Origin: an uncultured Collinsella sp.
GTDB lineage: Bacteria > Actinomycetota > Coriobacteriia > Coriobacteriales > Coriobacteriaceae
NCBI GenBank assembly: GCA_959606065.1
Contig: CAUHHV010000003.1
Span: 42,127 to 106,126, forward strand
Direction: 5' to 3'
Length of the DNA: 64,000 nucleotides
The translations under genes and the position numbers were made by a program. The stretch's first letter is position 1. Every line of letters starts with the position of its first letter. The notes below the pieces were generated by a model. It made no database searches and was not told the origin of the DNA. It saw nothing but the letters and a program-made list of their open reading frames with translations. Positions 24,915 to 34,113 of the stretch are shown here, piece after piece.

Positions 24915-26516
24915 GTGTCTGCAACCATCAAACCCTTCACCGACGAGTTCGAAGAGTATGGCCGCGATGAATCTCGCGCATCGGGCGAAGCATCGAGCAT
25001 CTCGTTTCCGACAACGGAAAACGAGGTCCGTGCCATTTTGGAAAAGCTCCATGCCGAGCGTGTCCCGGTAACGGTTCAGGGCGCCCGAACCGGCCTTGCC
25101 GCCGGTGCCGTGCCCCACGGCGGGCATATCCTCAATACTTCCCGTATGAATCGCTACTTGGGCCTTCGCCGCGATGAACAAGGCCAATTTTTGCTGCGCG
25201 TGGAGCCGGGCGTTGTGCTCTCGGAGCTGCGCAAGCAGCTGAGCAAGAAGATGCTGCCGACCGCTGGTTGGGACCAGGCATCGCTTAAGGCCTACGATGA
25301 GTTTCAAGAGGCCCCCGAGCAGTTCTTTCCCACCGATCCCACCGAGGCGTCTGCCTGTCTGGGCGGCATGGCGGCATGTAACGCCTCCGGTGCCCGCAGC
25401 TACGCCTACGGCCCCATGCGCCCACATATCACGGGACTCCACGTCGCGCTGGCTGATGGCGATTTGCTTGAGCTCCAGCGCGGCGAGGCTTTTGCCCAGG
25501 GCCGCCACCTGTCGCTCGTGACGGCAGCAGGCCGTGCACTCGAGCTCGATCTTCCCGACTACACCATGCCCGAGACAAAAAATGCCTCAGGCTATTTCGT
25601 TGCGGACGATATGGACGCCATCGACCTCTTTATCGGCGCGTGCGGCACGCTCGGCGTTGTCACCGAGCTCGAGATCGCCCTGCAGGCGGCACCTTCGGTC
25701 GTATGGGGTGTGAGTTGCTTTTTCGATAGCGAGGACAAGGCGGTGTCCTTTACCGATTCCGTGCGCCCTGTCCTGTCCCATGCGGCTGCCATCGAGTACT
25801 TCGATGCTGGCGCCCTGGATATTCTACGTCGCCAGCGCGAGCAGTCGACGGCGTTTGCCTCGCTGCCGGCGCTCGACGACGAGGCAAAGGTCTGTGTCTA
25901 CGTGGAGCTTGACTGCGACGACGAGGCGCAGGCGACCGAGGAGCTGTACCACCTGGGATGGGTTTTGGAGCTTGCGGGCGGCAGCGACGATGCGACATGG
26001 GTCGCGCGCACCGAGGTCGATCGCGAGTGCCAGCGGTTCTTCCGCCACGCGGTCCCCGAGAGTGTCAATATGCTCATTGACGAGCGTCGCCGCATCGACC
26101 CCACCATTACCAAGCTGGGATCGGATATGTCGGTGCCCAATGCACGCCTTGCCGATGTCATGGCCCTCTATCGCCGCACGCTGGCCGAAAGCGGGCTTGA
26201 GTCTGCTGCCTGGGGGCACATCGGTAACAACCATCTGCATGTGAACATCCTGCCGCGCGATGCGCAAGACTACCGTCGTGGTGGAGAACTCTTTGCCCAG
26301 TGGGCTTCCGAGGTCACGGCCATGGGCGGTGCCGTTTCTGCCGAGCACGGCGTCGGCAAGATCAAGGCGGGCTTCTTGGAGACGATGTACGGCCACGAGG
26401 CCATGGTCGAGTCGGCGCGGCTCAAGCTCCAGCTCGATCCCGACGGGCAGCTGGGTCGCGGCAACCTGTTTGCGGAGAAGCTCTTGGATGAGCTCGTCCA
26501 GAAAGGGGGCGCGTGA
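24915..26516 (+). CDS. FAD-linked lactate dehydrogenase (GlcD family), Etf-coupled
   Basis: A 533-residue flavoprotein of the FAD-linked oxidase family (GlcD/D-lactate dehydrogenase type). The FAD-binding part holds VTVQGARTGLAAGA (about residues 49-62) and FFPTDPTEASACLGGM with CNASGARSYAYG. The C-terminal domain has HIGNNHLHVNILPRD and SAEHGVGKIKAGFLE, with the histidines and glutamate of the substrate site. The GTG start at 24915 follows AAAGGGGGAG. The two genes behind encode EtfB and an EtfA with ferredoxin domain. That matches the Acetobacterium-type lactate dehydrogenase/Etf complex, which oxidises lactate by electron confurcation with reduced ferredoxin. A glycolate or other 2-hydroxyacid substrate cannot be excluded. 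Confidence 0.85.
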   Translation: MSATIKPFTDEFEEYGRDESRASGEASSISFPTTENEVRAILEKLHAERVPVTVQGARTGLAAGAVPHGGHILNTSRMNRYLGLRRDEQGQFLLRVEPGVVLSELRKQLSKKMLPTAGWDQASLKAYDEFQEAPEQFFPTDPTEASACLGGMAACNASGARSYAYGPMRPHITGLHVALADGDLLELQRGEAFAQGRHLSLVTAAGRALELDLPDYTMPETKNASGYFVADDMDAIDLFIGACGTLGVVTELEIALQAAPSVVWGVSCFFDSEDKAVSFTDSVRPVLSHAAAIEYFDAGALDILRRQREQSTAFASLPALDDEAKVCVYVELDCDDEAQATEELYHLGWVLELAGGSDDATWVARTEVDRECQRFFRHAVPESVNMLIDERRRIDPTITKLGSDMSVPNARLADVMALYRRTLAESGLESAAWGHIGNNHLHVNILPRDAQDYRRGGELFAQWASEVTAMGGAVSAEHGVGKIKAGFLETMYGHEAMVESARLKLQLDPDGQLGRGNLFAEKLLDELVQKGGA

Positions 26517-26518
26517 AG

Positions 26519-27334
26519 ATGAGTGATTTCCATATGGTGGTGTGCGTCAAGGCGGTGCCCGGAAGCACCGAGGTCAAGATGGACCCCAAGACCAATACTA
26601 TCGTGCGTGATGGCAAGCAGGCGGTCATTAATCCCTTCGATGCAAGTGCCCTCGAATGTGCGCTAGCGCTGAAGGACGACTTTATCGGCTTTGGCATGGA
26701 CGTGCGCGTAACGGTGGTGTCGATGGGCATCCCCGCGACCGAGTCGCTGCTGCGCGACTGCATCGCCCGCGGTGCCGACGACGCGCTGCTGCTGACCGAC
26801 CGAGCCTTTGCGGGCGCCGATACCCTAGCCACCACCTATGCCCTCAAATGCGGCATCGAGGCACTCGATGGGGACTTTGACCTGCTCATCTGCGGCAAGA
26901 TGGCAGTGGACGGCGATACGGCCCAGATCGGCCCCGAGCTGGCCGGCGCCTTTGGGGTCCCCTGCGTGACCGACGTGAGCTGTGTGCAGAGCGCGGGATT
27001 TACGACGTGTGGCTCGCTTGCGCTCGTCCACGGCTGCGATGCCGGCGAGGAGACGGTGTACCTGGAGATGCCGTGTGCGATGACGACCGCCAAGGAGATT
27101 GGCCAGCTGCGCATGCCGAGTATTGCCGGTATTCGCGCGGCCGAGGATGCAGACGTGCGTGTGGCCAGCGCTGCCGACGTAAACGCCGATCCCTCGCGTT
27201 GCGGCCTTGCCGGATCACCGACGCAGGTCGTGCGCTCGTTTGTGCCCGACCGTGACCAAACGTGCGAGGCCGTTGAGGGAACGGCGTCCGAGCAGGCGGT
27301 AAAACTTGCCAAGATTATCGAGGGGATGGCATAG
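26519..27334 (+). CDS. etfB: Electron transfer flavoprotein subunit beta
   Basis: A 271-residue EtfB. The start MSDFHMVVCVKAVPGS is typical, with KAVPGSTEVK near the N-terminus, NPFDASALECALALKD and a GADDALLLTDRAFAGADTLAT segment. The flavin/AMP site lies in ICGKMAVDGDTAQIGPELA, and the recognition loop in MPCAMTTAKEIGQLRMPS. The ATG at 26519 is chosen because AAAGGGGG is 9 bases upstream; a GTG at 26513 is too close to it. It is co-transcribed with the FAD dehydrogenase and etfA and probably forms a complex with both. Confidence 0.92.
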   Translation: MSDFHMVVCVKAVPGSTEVKMDPKTNTIVRDGKQAVINPFDASALECALALKDDFIGFGMDVRVTVVSMGIPATESLLRDCIARGADDALLLTDRAFAGADTLATTYALKCGIEALDGDFDLLICGKMAVDGDTAQIGPELAGAFGVPCVTDVSCVQSAGFTTCGSLALVHGCDAGEETVYLEMPCAMTTAKEIGQLRMPSIAGIRAAEDADVRVASAADVNADPSRCGLAGSPTQVVRSFVPDRDQTCEAVEGTASEQAVKLAKIIEGMA

Positions 27335-28540
27335 ATGAGCGGGCTGATTATCGATAGCGAAGCCTGTATCGGCTGCGGTCGCTGCGTTCGCGCCTGCGCC
27401 TCGGGCGGCATTGTGGTGGAGGGTGAGCGCCCCAATCGCTGTGCCCGCGTAACCGACGGCTGTATCCTGTGCGGTGGGTGCGTCGACGCCTGCCCCGTCA
27501 ACGCCATCTCGATTGAGCGCGACGAGGCCGCCGGCGCGGCAGACCTTGACGCATATCGAGACATCTGGATCTTCGTGCAGACTGACGAGCACGATGCCGT
27601 TGCATCCGTGGCCTTCGAGCTCATGGGCAAGGGGCGCGAGCTTGCCGATGCCCGCGGCTGCCGTCTGGTGGCACTGGTCGGCATGAGCCCCGAGGGCTCA
27701 CTCGGGGACCTGGAGCATCTGATTTGCGCCGGTGCGGACGAAGTTCTGGTCTGTCGTGACGAGCGCCTGCGTCAGAACGACGCGGAGGTCTACGCTCGCT
27801 TGATCTGCGATTTGGTAGCCGAGCGCAAGCCCGAGGCCATTCTGTACGGCGCGACCGCCTTTGGTCGCGAGCTGGCGCCCGGTGTGGCCGTGCGCTTGCA
27901 GACGGGTCTTACGGCCGATTGCACGGTGCTTTCTATGGATACGGAGACGGGTCTGCTGCAGCAGACGCGCCCGGCGTTTGGCGGCAACCTGATGGCCACC
28001 ATTATCTGCCCCAACCACCGTCCTCAGATGGCAACGGTGCGCCCCGGCATCTTTAAGGCGCCCGAGTTTGACTATAGCCGCTCCGGCACGATTACCCAGG
28101 TAGTGCTTGCGGATGACGTTAAGGCCCGCGTCGAGATCTCGATTCCCGCCGAGGAGTGGGGACAGCAGGCCTCAATTGCCGATGCCGAGCGTCTGGTCGT
28201 GGTGGGCCGCGGCATCGGCTCCAAGAAGAATCTGCCCCTGATGCGAAAGCTCGCCGATGCCCTGGGTGCCGAGCTTGGTTGCACGCGTCCCATTGTGGAG
28301 GCAGGCTGGTTGGAGTATCGCCACCAAATTGGCCAGACGGGTGTATCGGTCTCGCCCAAGCTCCTCGTGAGCATCGGTGTCTCGGGCGCTATCCAGCATC
28401 TCGCCGGCATCGGTGGGGCGGAGTGCATTGTCGCCATCAATGAGGACCCGGATGCCCCCATCTTTGGTGCCGCCCAGTACAAGGTCGTCGGCGATGCCGT
28501 TGAGATCGTTGAGGAGCTGCTGGCTCAGCTTGAGCGCTAA
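27335..28540 (+). CDS. etfA: Electron transfer flavoprotein subunit alpha with N-terminal ferredoxin domain
   Basis: A 401-residue EtfA. Residues 1-65 form a bacterial ferredoxin: CIGCGRCVRAC (residues 11-21) and CILCGGCVDACP (about 47-58) bind two 4Fe-4S clusters. The EtfA part follows from about residue 75; its C-terminal FAD domain shows VVGRGIGSKKNL, QTGVSVSPKLLVSIGVSGAIQHLAG and IVAINEDPDAPIFGAA. This ferredoxin-fused form is found in LctC-type confurcating complexes. Its ATG directly follows the etfB stop. The stop overlaps the end of the convergent HD-protein gene by 4 bases. Confidence 0.93.
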   Translation: MSGLIIDSEACIGCGRCVRACASGGIVVEGERPNRCARVTDGCILCGGCVDACPVNAISIERDEAAGAADLDAYRDIWIFVQTDEHDAVASVAFELMGKGRELADARGCRLVALVGMSPEGSLGDLEHLICAGADEVLVCRDERLRQNDAEVYARLICDLVAERKPEAILYGATAFGRELAPGVAVRLQTGLTADCTVLSMDTETGLLQQTRPAFGGNLMATIICPNHRPQMATVRPGIFKAPEFDYSRSGTITQVVLADDVKARVEISIPAEEWGQQASIADAERLVVVGRGIGSKKNLPLMRKLADALGAELGCTRPIVEAGWLEYRHQIGQTGVSVSPKLLVSIGVSGAIQHLAGIGGAECIVAINEDPDAPIFGAAQYKVVGDAVEIVEELLAQLER

Positions 28541-29349
28541 GCGCGCGTCAGCCAGTCGCGCATCTCGTCCTTTAGGCGGCTCCAGGTTGCCTGCGCGGCG
28601 GGGTCGGTAAAGGGCCGCGTAATGCCAAAGGGCGCGTCGAGCAGGCGGTGGATATCGCCCTGTTCGCGCGCCAGCGCGCGGCTCGCTGGATAGACGAGCT
28701 CAAACATAAAGCAGATGAGTCCCACCAGGTAGTCTGCGGGCTCATCGCGCTCATCGCGTGCGACGCAGCGGTGCTCGTCAAAGGCGGTAAGCGCCGGTGC
28801 CGAGAAGTGGCTGGCGAGAAATGCGTCCTCATCCACCTTGAGGATGGTCTCGACGGTGCTGTCGGCGATGGTGCGCATAATGTCGATCTTGTCACCATCG
28901 CGCACGATATCGCAGAAGCTCCGCGTACGCTCGTCGAGCTGCGCGGGTAGACGAAAATCGCTGTGATAGGCAATGCTCGCTCGGATGAGCTCATCTTCTG
29001 CCGGGTCATCGATAAAGTCGCGGATGCTCGTTACGGCGGGTGCATCGGCGGGATTCTCGCCAAAGAGGACCTCGATGCCCAGCGCTGCATGGCTCATGCT
29101 CTCGGCGTCCTTAAAGGTGTCCCAGCGCCGCAACTGCTCAAAGCGGCCCATATCGTGTAGCAGGCCGCAAAGCCATGCCAGGTCAATATCTTCTGACGAC
29201 CAGCCCTGCTCGCGTGCTACGGCATCGCATGCCTCGGCCACGTGGTACGTATGCTCGATTTTGAGCGCGATGCGTGGGTTAGTGGCGTCGTAGGCATCGG
29301 TGTAGCTTTTGAAGGCCGCGCGCGTCCGGTCTCGATCGATAGCTGTCAT
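28537..29349 (-). CDS. HD domain-containing phosphohydrolase
   Basis: A 270-residue HD-domain metal-dependent phosphohydrolase. The HD signature appears as KIEHTYHVAEAC, GLLHDMGRFEQ and IAYHSDF, with a further conserved aspartate in IVRDGDKIDIM. Such enzymes act on nucleotides or cyclic dinucleotides, but the substrate here is unknown. AGGAAG precedes the ATG at 29349. The 3' end overlaps etfA tail to tail by 4 bases, so no independent terminator separates the two convergent genes. Confidence 0.85.
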   Translation of the reverse strand: MTAIDRDRTRAAFKSYTDAYDATNPRIALKIEHTYHVAEACDAVAREQGWSSEDIDLAWLCGLLHDMGRFEQLRRWDTFKDAESMSHAALGIEVLFGENPADAPAVTSIRDFIDDPAEDELIRASIAYHSDFRLPAQLDERTRSFCDIVRDGDKIDIMRTIADSTVETILKVDEDAFLASHFSAPALTAFDEHRCVARDERDEPADYLVGLICFMFELVYPASRALAREQGDIHRLLDAPFGITRPFTDPAAQATWSRLKDEMRDWLTRA

Positions 29350-29475
29350 AATGACTTCCTAAAAAGTTGTGTCTTTCGATCCGGTGGCAATTGTAGGTGA
29401 ACTCGGTTGCTGTCGGATGATGATTCTGCCGTGTCGCTACATGCGGCTCGGAGACCTTGTCAGGATGAGAAGCGT

Positions 29476-30168
29476 ATGGTGCTCAAAATCGTTAGAACCG
29501 TCTGGCCAGTGATGCTTACCTATGTTGCAATAGGCGCGCCGTGCGGAATGATCATGGGGCAGACGGGAATGGAACCCTGGATGGTCTTTGCCCTGAGCAG
29601 CACGTTTGTGACGGGCAGCGGCCAGTTTATGATCTGCAACCTGTGGCTGGCGGGCGTGCCTGCAGCATCGATCGTCGCGAGCGTTGCTGCCATCTCCTCG
29701 CGCTTTGCGCTTTACTCGGCATCGATCACGTCGCATCTGACGGGTGCCTCGAAGAGTCAGACGCTGGCTGTTGCCGCGACACTTACCGAGGAGGCATATG
29801 GCATCTCGCTTGCCAAGTTGGTTGAAGGGGAGGATTGGGGCCCGCGCGAGTCCTTTGTGCTCAACGTGATCCTTATCGCAACATGGGGCGTATCGTGTAC
29901 GACGGGCGCCATCGTCGGCGCCGTTGTCGATGTTCCCACCGCCATTGCAGCCTTTGTCTGCACCTCGCTCTTTATCTGCCTGCTCTTTTCGCAGCGGCTG
30001 TCGCGCGGCAACGTTGTCGCGGCGGTTTCGGGCGCGGTGTCCGTCGCCGTATGCAAGTTCTTGGGCCTCGTGAATATTGCCGTGCCGGCAAGCGTCGTGG
30101 TCGGCATTACCATTGCGCTGGCGTGCGATGCTGTATTTGACGGAAGAGGTGCCCGCGATGCCCGTTAA
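29476..30168 (+). CDS. AzlC-family branched-chain amino acid exporter subunit
   Basis: A 230-residue membrane protein of the AzlC family, the larger half of the AzlCD exporter of branched-chain amino acids. It has about seven hydrophobic segments, with the family pattern GAPCGMIMGQTG, STFVTGSGQF and TLTEEAYGISL. I use the ATG at 29476, where AGGATGAG lies 7 bases upstream; the frame is open to a TTG at 29407. Its end overlaps the azlD-like gene by 11 bases. Export of another small amino acid or analogue is possible. Confidence 0.85.
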   Translation: MVLKIVRTVWPVMLTYVAIGAPCGMIMGQTGMEPWMVFALSSTFVTGSGQFMICNLWLAGVPAASIVASVAAISSRFALYSASITSHLTGASKSQTLAVAATLTEEAYGISLAKLVEGEDWGPRESFVLNVILIATWGVSCTTGAIVGAVVDVPTAIAAFVCTSLFICLLFSQRLSRGNVVAAVSGAVSVAVCKFLGLVNIAVPASVVVGITIALACDAVFDGRGARDAR

Positions 30169-30481
30169 CGAGTTCTTGGTTCTGTGGCTGTCGTCGTGGG
30201 CTGCTATCGCGTTCTTTCGCATCGCGCCGGCGTTTGCCTTGCGCGGGAGAACGCTGTCGCCCCGCATTACCGAGGCCCTGGGTTATATCCCGCCCGCTGC
30301 CTTTGCCGCGCTGGTCGCCAACGACTTGGTGAGCCCCGGCGCGTTCGACGCGGGACCCTGGCCTGCCTTGGTTCCCTGGATTGCGGCTGCCGGCGTCGTG
30401 GCCGTGGCGGTCAAGACAAAATCGATGCTGTGGTGCTGTGTTTCGGGCATCGTGTTCTATATCGTTTTGAGCCTCATATAA
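30158..30481 (+). CDS. AzlD-family branched-chain amino acid exporter subunit
   Basis: A 107-residue protein with four hydrophobic helices, the small AzlD partner. Typical are RIAPAFALRGRTLSPR and EALGYIPPAAFAALVAND. Its ATG at 30158 lies inside the end of the AzlC gene, so translation is coupled. A weak GC-rich hairpin (30487-30505) follows the stop. Confidence 0.85.
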   Translation: MPVNEFLVLWLSSWAAIAFFRIAPAFALRGRTLSPRITEALGYIPPAAFAALVANDLVSPGAFDAGPWPALVPWIAAAGVVAVAVKTKSMLWCCVSGIVFYIVLSLI

Positions 30482-30623
30482 GAGCGGGGCACGTTTAGCG
30501 CCCCTGTCCAACGAATCGAATTTCTCACCGAGCTGGTCTATTTCTTCTGGTACCATGGTCAAACTTTACTGTAGCAAAGCGTGACGTGGGCTTTTGTACC
30601 CCGTCATCGGAAATGGGGGTTTC

Positions 30624-31646
30624 ATGGCACAGGAAGCGACCGCCAACGAGCAAAAGAAATTCAAGGTCCCGCGCATCCCGGGCGACATCATGATCTATCC
30701 GATGATCGTCGGTCTTTTGCTCAACACCTTCTGCCCGCAGGTTTTTGAGATCGGCGGCTTCTTTACGGCTGCCTGCCGCGGTGGCTCCAATGCCATCGTC
30801 GCCGCGATCCTGCTGTTTGTGGGCGCCGGCATCAGCTTTAAGTCCACGCCGGGTGCCATCAAGACCGGTATCGTCGTGCTGATCCCCAAGCTGGTCGTCG
30901 CAGCGGCTCTCGGCCTGGGCGTGGCATATTGCTTTAACGACAACTTCCTGGGTCTGAGCTCCGTGTCTATCATCGGCGGCATCACGTTTTGCAACATGGC
31001 GCTCTATACGGGCATCATGGGCGAGTTCGGCGATGAGTCCGAGCAGGGCGCCGTCGGTATCCTGTTCTTTACGGCTGGCCCCGCCGTCACGATGATCATC
31101 CTCGGTGTTTCCGGCCTCGCCAACATTCCCATTGGCACCATTATCGGCTCCATCTTGCCACTCGTTATTGGCATGGTTCTGGGCAACCTGTTCCCGTTTA
31201 TCAAGAACCTGCTGGTTCCCGGTGCCAATCCCGCGATTGCCGTCATCGGATTTCAGCTCGGTGCGTCCATGAGCCTGTCGAGCTTTATCACCGGCGGTAT
31301 TTCCGGCATCTTGCTGGGCCTTGTCACGCTGTTTGTCGTCGGTCCCATCACCTTTGCGTTCGAGCGTCTGTGCGGCGGCAATGGCAAGGCCGCTGTGGCT
31401 TGCTCCACCATTGCCGGCACGGCTATGACCACACCGGTTGCCCTCGCCGAGGTCGCACCGCGCTACGCCGAGCTTGCGCCCACCGCGTACGCTCAGATCG
31501 CCACCGCCGTTATCATCACGGCGATCATGGCTCCGATTCTGACTGGCTGGGTCGACAAGAAGTTCTGCCAAGGCAAGGAGGATCTGTCGCCTGTCGGTGT
31601 CGAGGCCATCGAGGAGGCCGTCGCGACTGACATCGATGGCGAGTAG
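30624..31646 (+). CDS. 2-keto-3-deoxygluconate permease (KdgT family)
   Basis: A 340-residue membrane protein of the KDGT family, which imports 2-keto-3-deoxygluconate from pectin or uronate breakdown by proton symport. About ten hydrophobic helices are present. The family pattern includes KVPGGDIM-like RIPGDIMIYPM, GSNAIVAAILLFVGAG, GGITFCNMALYTG and ACSTIAGTAMTTP. AAATGGGGG lies 6 bases before the ATG at 30624; the TTG at 30594 lacks one. The C-terminal tail is acidic. No other uronate gene is near, so a different sugar acid is possible. Confidence 0.87.
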   Translation: MAQEATANEQKKFKVPRIPGDIMIYPMIVGLLLNTFCPQVFEIGGFFTAACRGGSNAIVAAILLFVGAGISFKSTPGAIKTGIVVLIPKLVVAAALGLGVAYCFNDNFLGLSSVSIIGGITFCNMALYTGIMGEFGDESEQGAVGILFFTAGPAVTMIILGVSGLANIPIGTIIGSILPLVIGMVLGNLFPFIKNLLVPGANPAIAVIGFQLGASMSLSSFITGGISGILLGLVTLFVVGPITFAFERLCGGNGKAAVACSTIAGTAMTTPVALAEVAPRYAELAPTAYAQIATAVIITAIMAPILTGWVDKKFCQGKEDLSPVGVEAIEEAVATDIDGE

Positions 31647-31695
31647 CAATCGATACCCATCAATGATGCCGGCGTGTGCAATTCGCGCCGTATGG

Positions 31696-31735
31696 GCGCC
31701 CGAACAGAAACTGTTTTGCAGTGATGTTCGGGCGC
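31696..31735 (+). terminator. Terminator-like hairpin after the KdgT gene
   Basis: GCGCCCGAACA (31696-31706) pairs perfectly with TGTTCGGGCGC (31725-31735). Only a mixed TCTGCTATTAT sequence follows. Confidence 0.6.
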
Positions 31736-31746
31736 TCTGCTATTAT

Positions 31747-31778
31747 CCCCTTTACCCCTGCGGAGTAAAGGGGTGTTT
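31747..31778 (+). terminator. Second hairpin upstream of the GGDEF gene
   Basis: CCCCTTTAC (31747-31755) pairs with GTAAAGGGG (31765-31773), followed by TGTTTATT. It may be the real terminator of the KdgT transcript. Confidence 0.6.
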
Positions 31779-31836
31779 ATTGCCCTGATTCGAATTGGGC
31801 GATTCTGACCACTTGGGTATTGAAGGGATGGCGCTA

Positions 31837-32979
31837 GTGGTTAAGGCACTCAAGATTGAGATATTCGTGCTATGCATGATTGTTCTTATCGGGCTTGCCG
31901 TGCGAAGTCGTCGCTCCTTGTTCTCGAGCACCCAGCAGCTATTGTTTAGCATGCTTGGCTACACCTCTGCCGCGTACATATTATTCGATATGATCTGGAC
32001 GCTTTCGGACGGTGTGGACGGCACGTTGGGCATTGCTGCCAACTGGATTTCCAACGCGGTTTCGTTTTCGCTCTTTGCTATCGCGTGTCTCATTTGGTTT
32101 ATCTATTCCGAGACGGTGCAGGGTTCTCGCCTTTTGACCTCGCGCTATAGGGTGGTGCTTGTAGCGTTGCCTACGGCTCTGGTGGTCGTGCTGGCGTTTA
32201 CCAGTTACTGGACGCACGCCCTGTTCTATATCGATTCGCAGGGCGTGTATCGTCGCGGCTTTGCCTATATGATCCAGCCCATCGTCAGCTACTGTTACGT
32301 TATACATACGTCCCTGCATGCATTTGTGCAATCTCGCAGGGTCGAGAGCCTGCAGACGAAGGCCATCTATCGAACCTTGGCATTTTTCGCCATTCCGGCC
32401 CTGGTGGGCGGTACCTTTCAGGTCGTATACTCGCTGCCCGGCCTTTGTGTCGGCATAATGATTAGCATGTTGCTGCTCTACATCATCTACCAGGAGCAGC
32501 TCATCTCGACCGACCCGTTGACTGGACTTAACAATCGCAACCGTTTTGAGACCTATATGCTGTCGCTCTTCTCAAATGTGGATCAGGCCGAAGATGTATA
32601 TCTGCTTATGATGGACGCCGACGGCTTTAAGCAGATTAACGATCGCTATGGGCATGTGGAGGGCGACCACGCTCTTCAGGTCATATCCGCTGCGCTCAAA
32701 GAAGTCTGCTCGGCGTCTGGCGGCTTTATCGCACGTTATGGTGGCGATGAGTTCGTGGTGCTCCAAAAGGCAGTGGTGGAACAGGATATCATGCATCTGT
32801 GCGCGACAATCAACGATGAGCTCGCGCGCGCCGAGGTTCCGTATCTGTTGCGGATGTCCATCGGCTACGCACGGGTTGGTGATGGCGTCGATACCTGGCA
32901 AGACTTGCTTCGCGCTGCCGATGCGGAGCTCTACCGTGTCAAGGCCGAGAAAAAGAAAGCTGGCATCCAGATACGCTAG
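31837..32979 (+). CDS. Membrane-bound diguanylate cyclase (GGDEF domain)
   Basis: A 380-residue protein. The N-terminal half (to about residue 215) holds six to seven membrane helices. A GGDEF domain follows, from about 225 to 380: DPLTGLNNRNRFE, MMDADGFKQINDRYGH and the intact signature YGGDEF near residue 301. With the intact signature it should make cyclic di-GMP; I see no inhibitory RxxD site before it. The GTG at 31837 is favoured because GAAGGG ends 9 bases upstream. An ATG at 31828 touches that site, and a TTG at 31795 lacks one. It is likely monocistronic; the signal sensed by the membrane part is unknown. Confidence 0.85.
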   Translation: MVKALKIEIFVLCMIVLIGLAVRSRRSLFSSTQQLLFSMLGYTSAAYILFDMIWTLSDGVDGTLGIAANWISNAVSFSLFAIACLIWFIYSETVQGSRLLTSRYRVVLVALPTALVVVLAFTSYWTHALFYIDSQGVYRRGFAYMIQPIVSYCYVIHTSLHAFVQSRRVESLQTKAIYRTLAFFAIPALVGGTFQVVYSLPGLCVGIMISMLLLYIIYQEQLISTDPLTGLNNRNRFETYMLSLFSNVDQAEDVYLLMMDADGFKQINDRYGHVEGDHALQVISAALKEVCSASGGFIARYGGDEFVVLQKAVVEQDIMHLCATINDELARAEVPYLLRMSIGYARVGDGVDTWQDLLRAADAELYRVKAEKKKAGIQIR

Positions 32980-33078
32980 ATAAAGGGGTGCAAGCTTGCG
33001 TGCATGGCGGCCCTCGGCTCTCCGATGTACTCCATTAAGCTAAAGTGTGCGAACATCCTCCCTAAAAAGGTGAGCTCT

Positions 33079-34014
33079 CTAGGCTTTTTTGGGTTTGTTG
33101 ACGATGATGATGCCGCTGCAGACCAAGAGCAGGGCAACGATGACAGTAACGGGGCTCGTGCCGGCGCCCTCGCCAAGCAGCAGTGCGCTCAGCAGTACGC
33201 CAAAGACCGGGTTCATAAACCCAAAGACCGAGACGCGGCTGACGGGGTTGACGGCAAGCAGGCGCGACCACAGCGAGTAGGCGACCGCGGAGATAAGCGC
33301 CATGTAGATGATGAGCACGATGGCGGGGACAATCGCCGTGGGGGAGAGCGCGCCACCCATCAAAAAGCCGATGGCGGTGAGGACCAGGCCGCCGACCAAG
33401 AACTGCCACCCGGCAAGCAAGACGCCGTCGTGCTTGCGCGAGAAGATGCCGATCAGGCAGGTCGAAAGAGCACCCGCGACAGTGGAGGCTAGGATAAAGC
33501 CCTCGCCATCGAGCCTGAAGCCAAAGGTGCCATCTGCGCCCGAGATGTTGACGAGCGCGACGCCGGCAAAGCCCAGCGCACAGCCAAGCACCTTGGCCGT
33601 ATTGAGCTTCTCGGTGTGAAATGCCAGGGCGGCAAAGAGGATTGCGAGGAAGTTGGCGCTGGCCTCGATGATGGAGCTCGACATGGCGCTGGCGCGCGAG
33701 AGTCCCAGGTAGAAAAAGAAGTACTGCCCGATAGTCTGGAAGAGCGACAACGTGAGGATGGGCTTGATGTCGCGAGCCTGCGGAATGAGGGGGCGGCGTT
33801 GGGCCGCACTCATCCCAACGATAACCAGGGCGCCGGCAAGCGTGAAGCGCAAGCCCGCAAAGAGCAGCTGCGAGGCGCTATCGTGCGCCGGGATACCAAA
33901 GAGTGCGTAGCCGATCTTGATGCAGGGAAAGGCCGACCCCCAGAGCGCGCAACAAACAAGGCAGCCCAGGATGAGTCCGGGCAGGGTGGCGAGATACGGC
34001 TTGCGGCTTTCCAT
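33079..34014 (-). CDS. EamA/DMT-superfamily transporter
   Basis: A 311-residue membrane protein with ten predicted helices in two EamA repeats. The first repeat shows LWGSAFPCIKIGYALF and FTLAGALV; the second shows SLWSRLLAVNPVSRVSVFGFMNPVFGVLLSALLLGE, the usual EamA end. AGGAAGGAC precedes the ATG at 34014. Such proteins export amino acids or metabolites, but the substrate is not evident. It lies convergent to the GGDEF gene. Confidence 0.88.
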   Translation of the reverse strand: MESRKPYLATLPGLILGCLVCCALWGSAFPCIKIGYALFGIPAHDSASQLLFAGLRFTLAGALVIVGMSAAQRRPLIPQARDIKPILTLSLFQTIGQYFFFYLGLSRASAMSSSIIEASANFLAILFAALAFHTEKLNTAKVLGCALGFAGVALVNISGADGTFGFRLDGEGFILASTVAGALSTCLIGIFSRKHDGVLLAGWQFLVGGLVLTAIGFLMGGALSPTAIVPAIVLIIYMALISAVAYSLWSRLLAVNPVSRVSVFGFMNPVFGVLLSALLLGEGAGTSPVTVIVALLLVCSGIIIVNKPKKA

Positions 34015-34038
34015 GGTGTCCTTCCTGTATGCGCGAAG

Positions 34039-34078
34039 CAAAAAAGAACCCGCCACCGGGTGTGCCGGTGGCGGGTGT
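34039..34078 (-). terminator. Terminator of purL
   Basis: ACCCGCCACCGG (34048-34059) pairs perfectly with CCGGTGGCGGGT (34065-34076). On the minus strand the stem is followed by a run of T. It lies between purL and the DMT transporter gene. Confidence 0.85.
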
Positions 34079-34113
34079 TGTTACCCGAGGGGATTGTACC
34101 CGATGGGAAAGGT

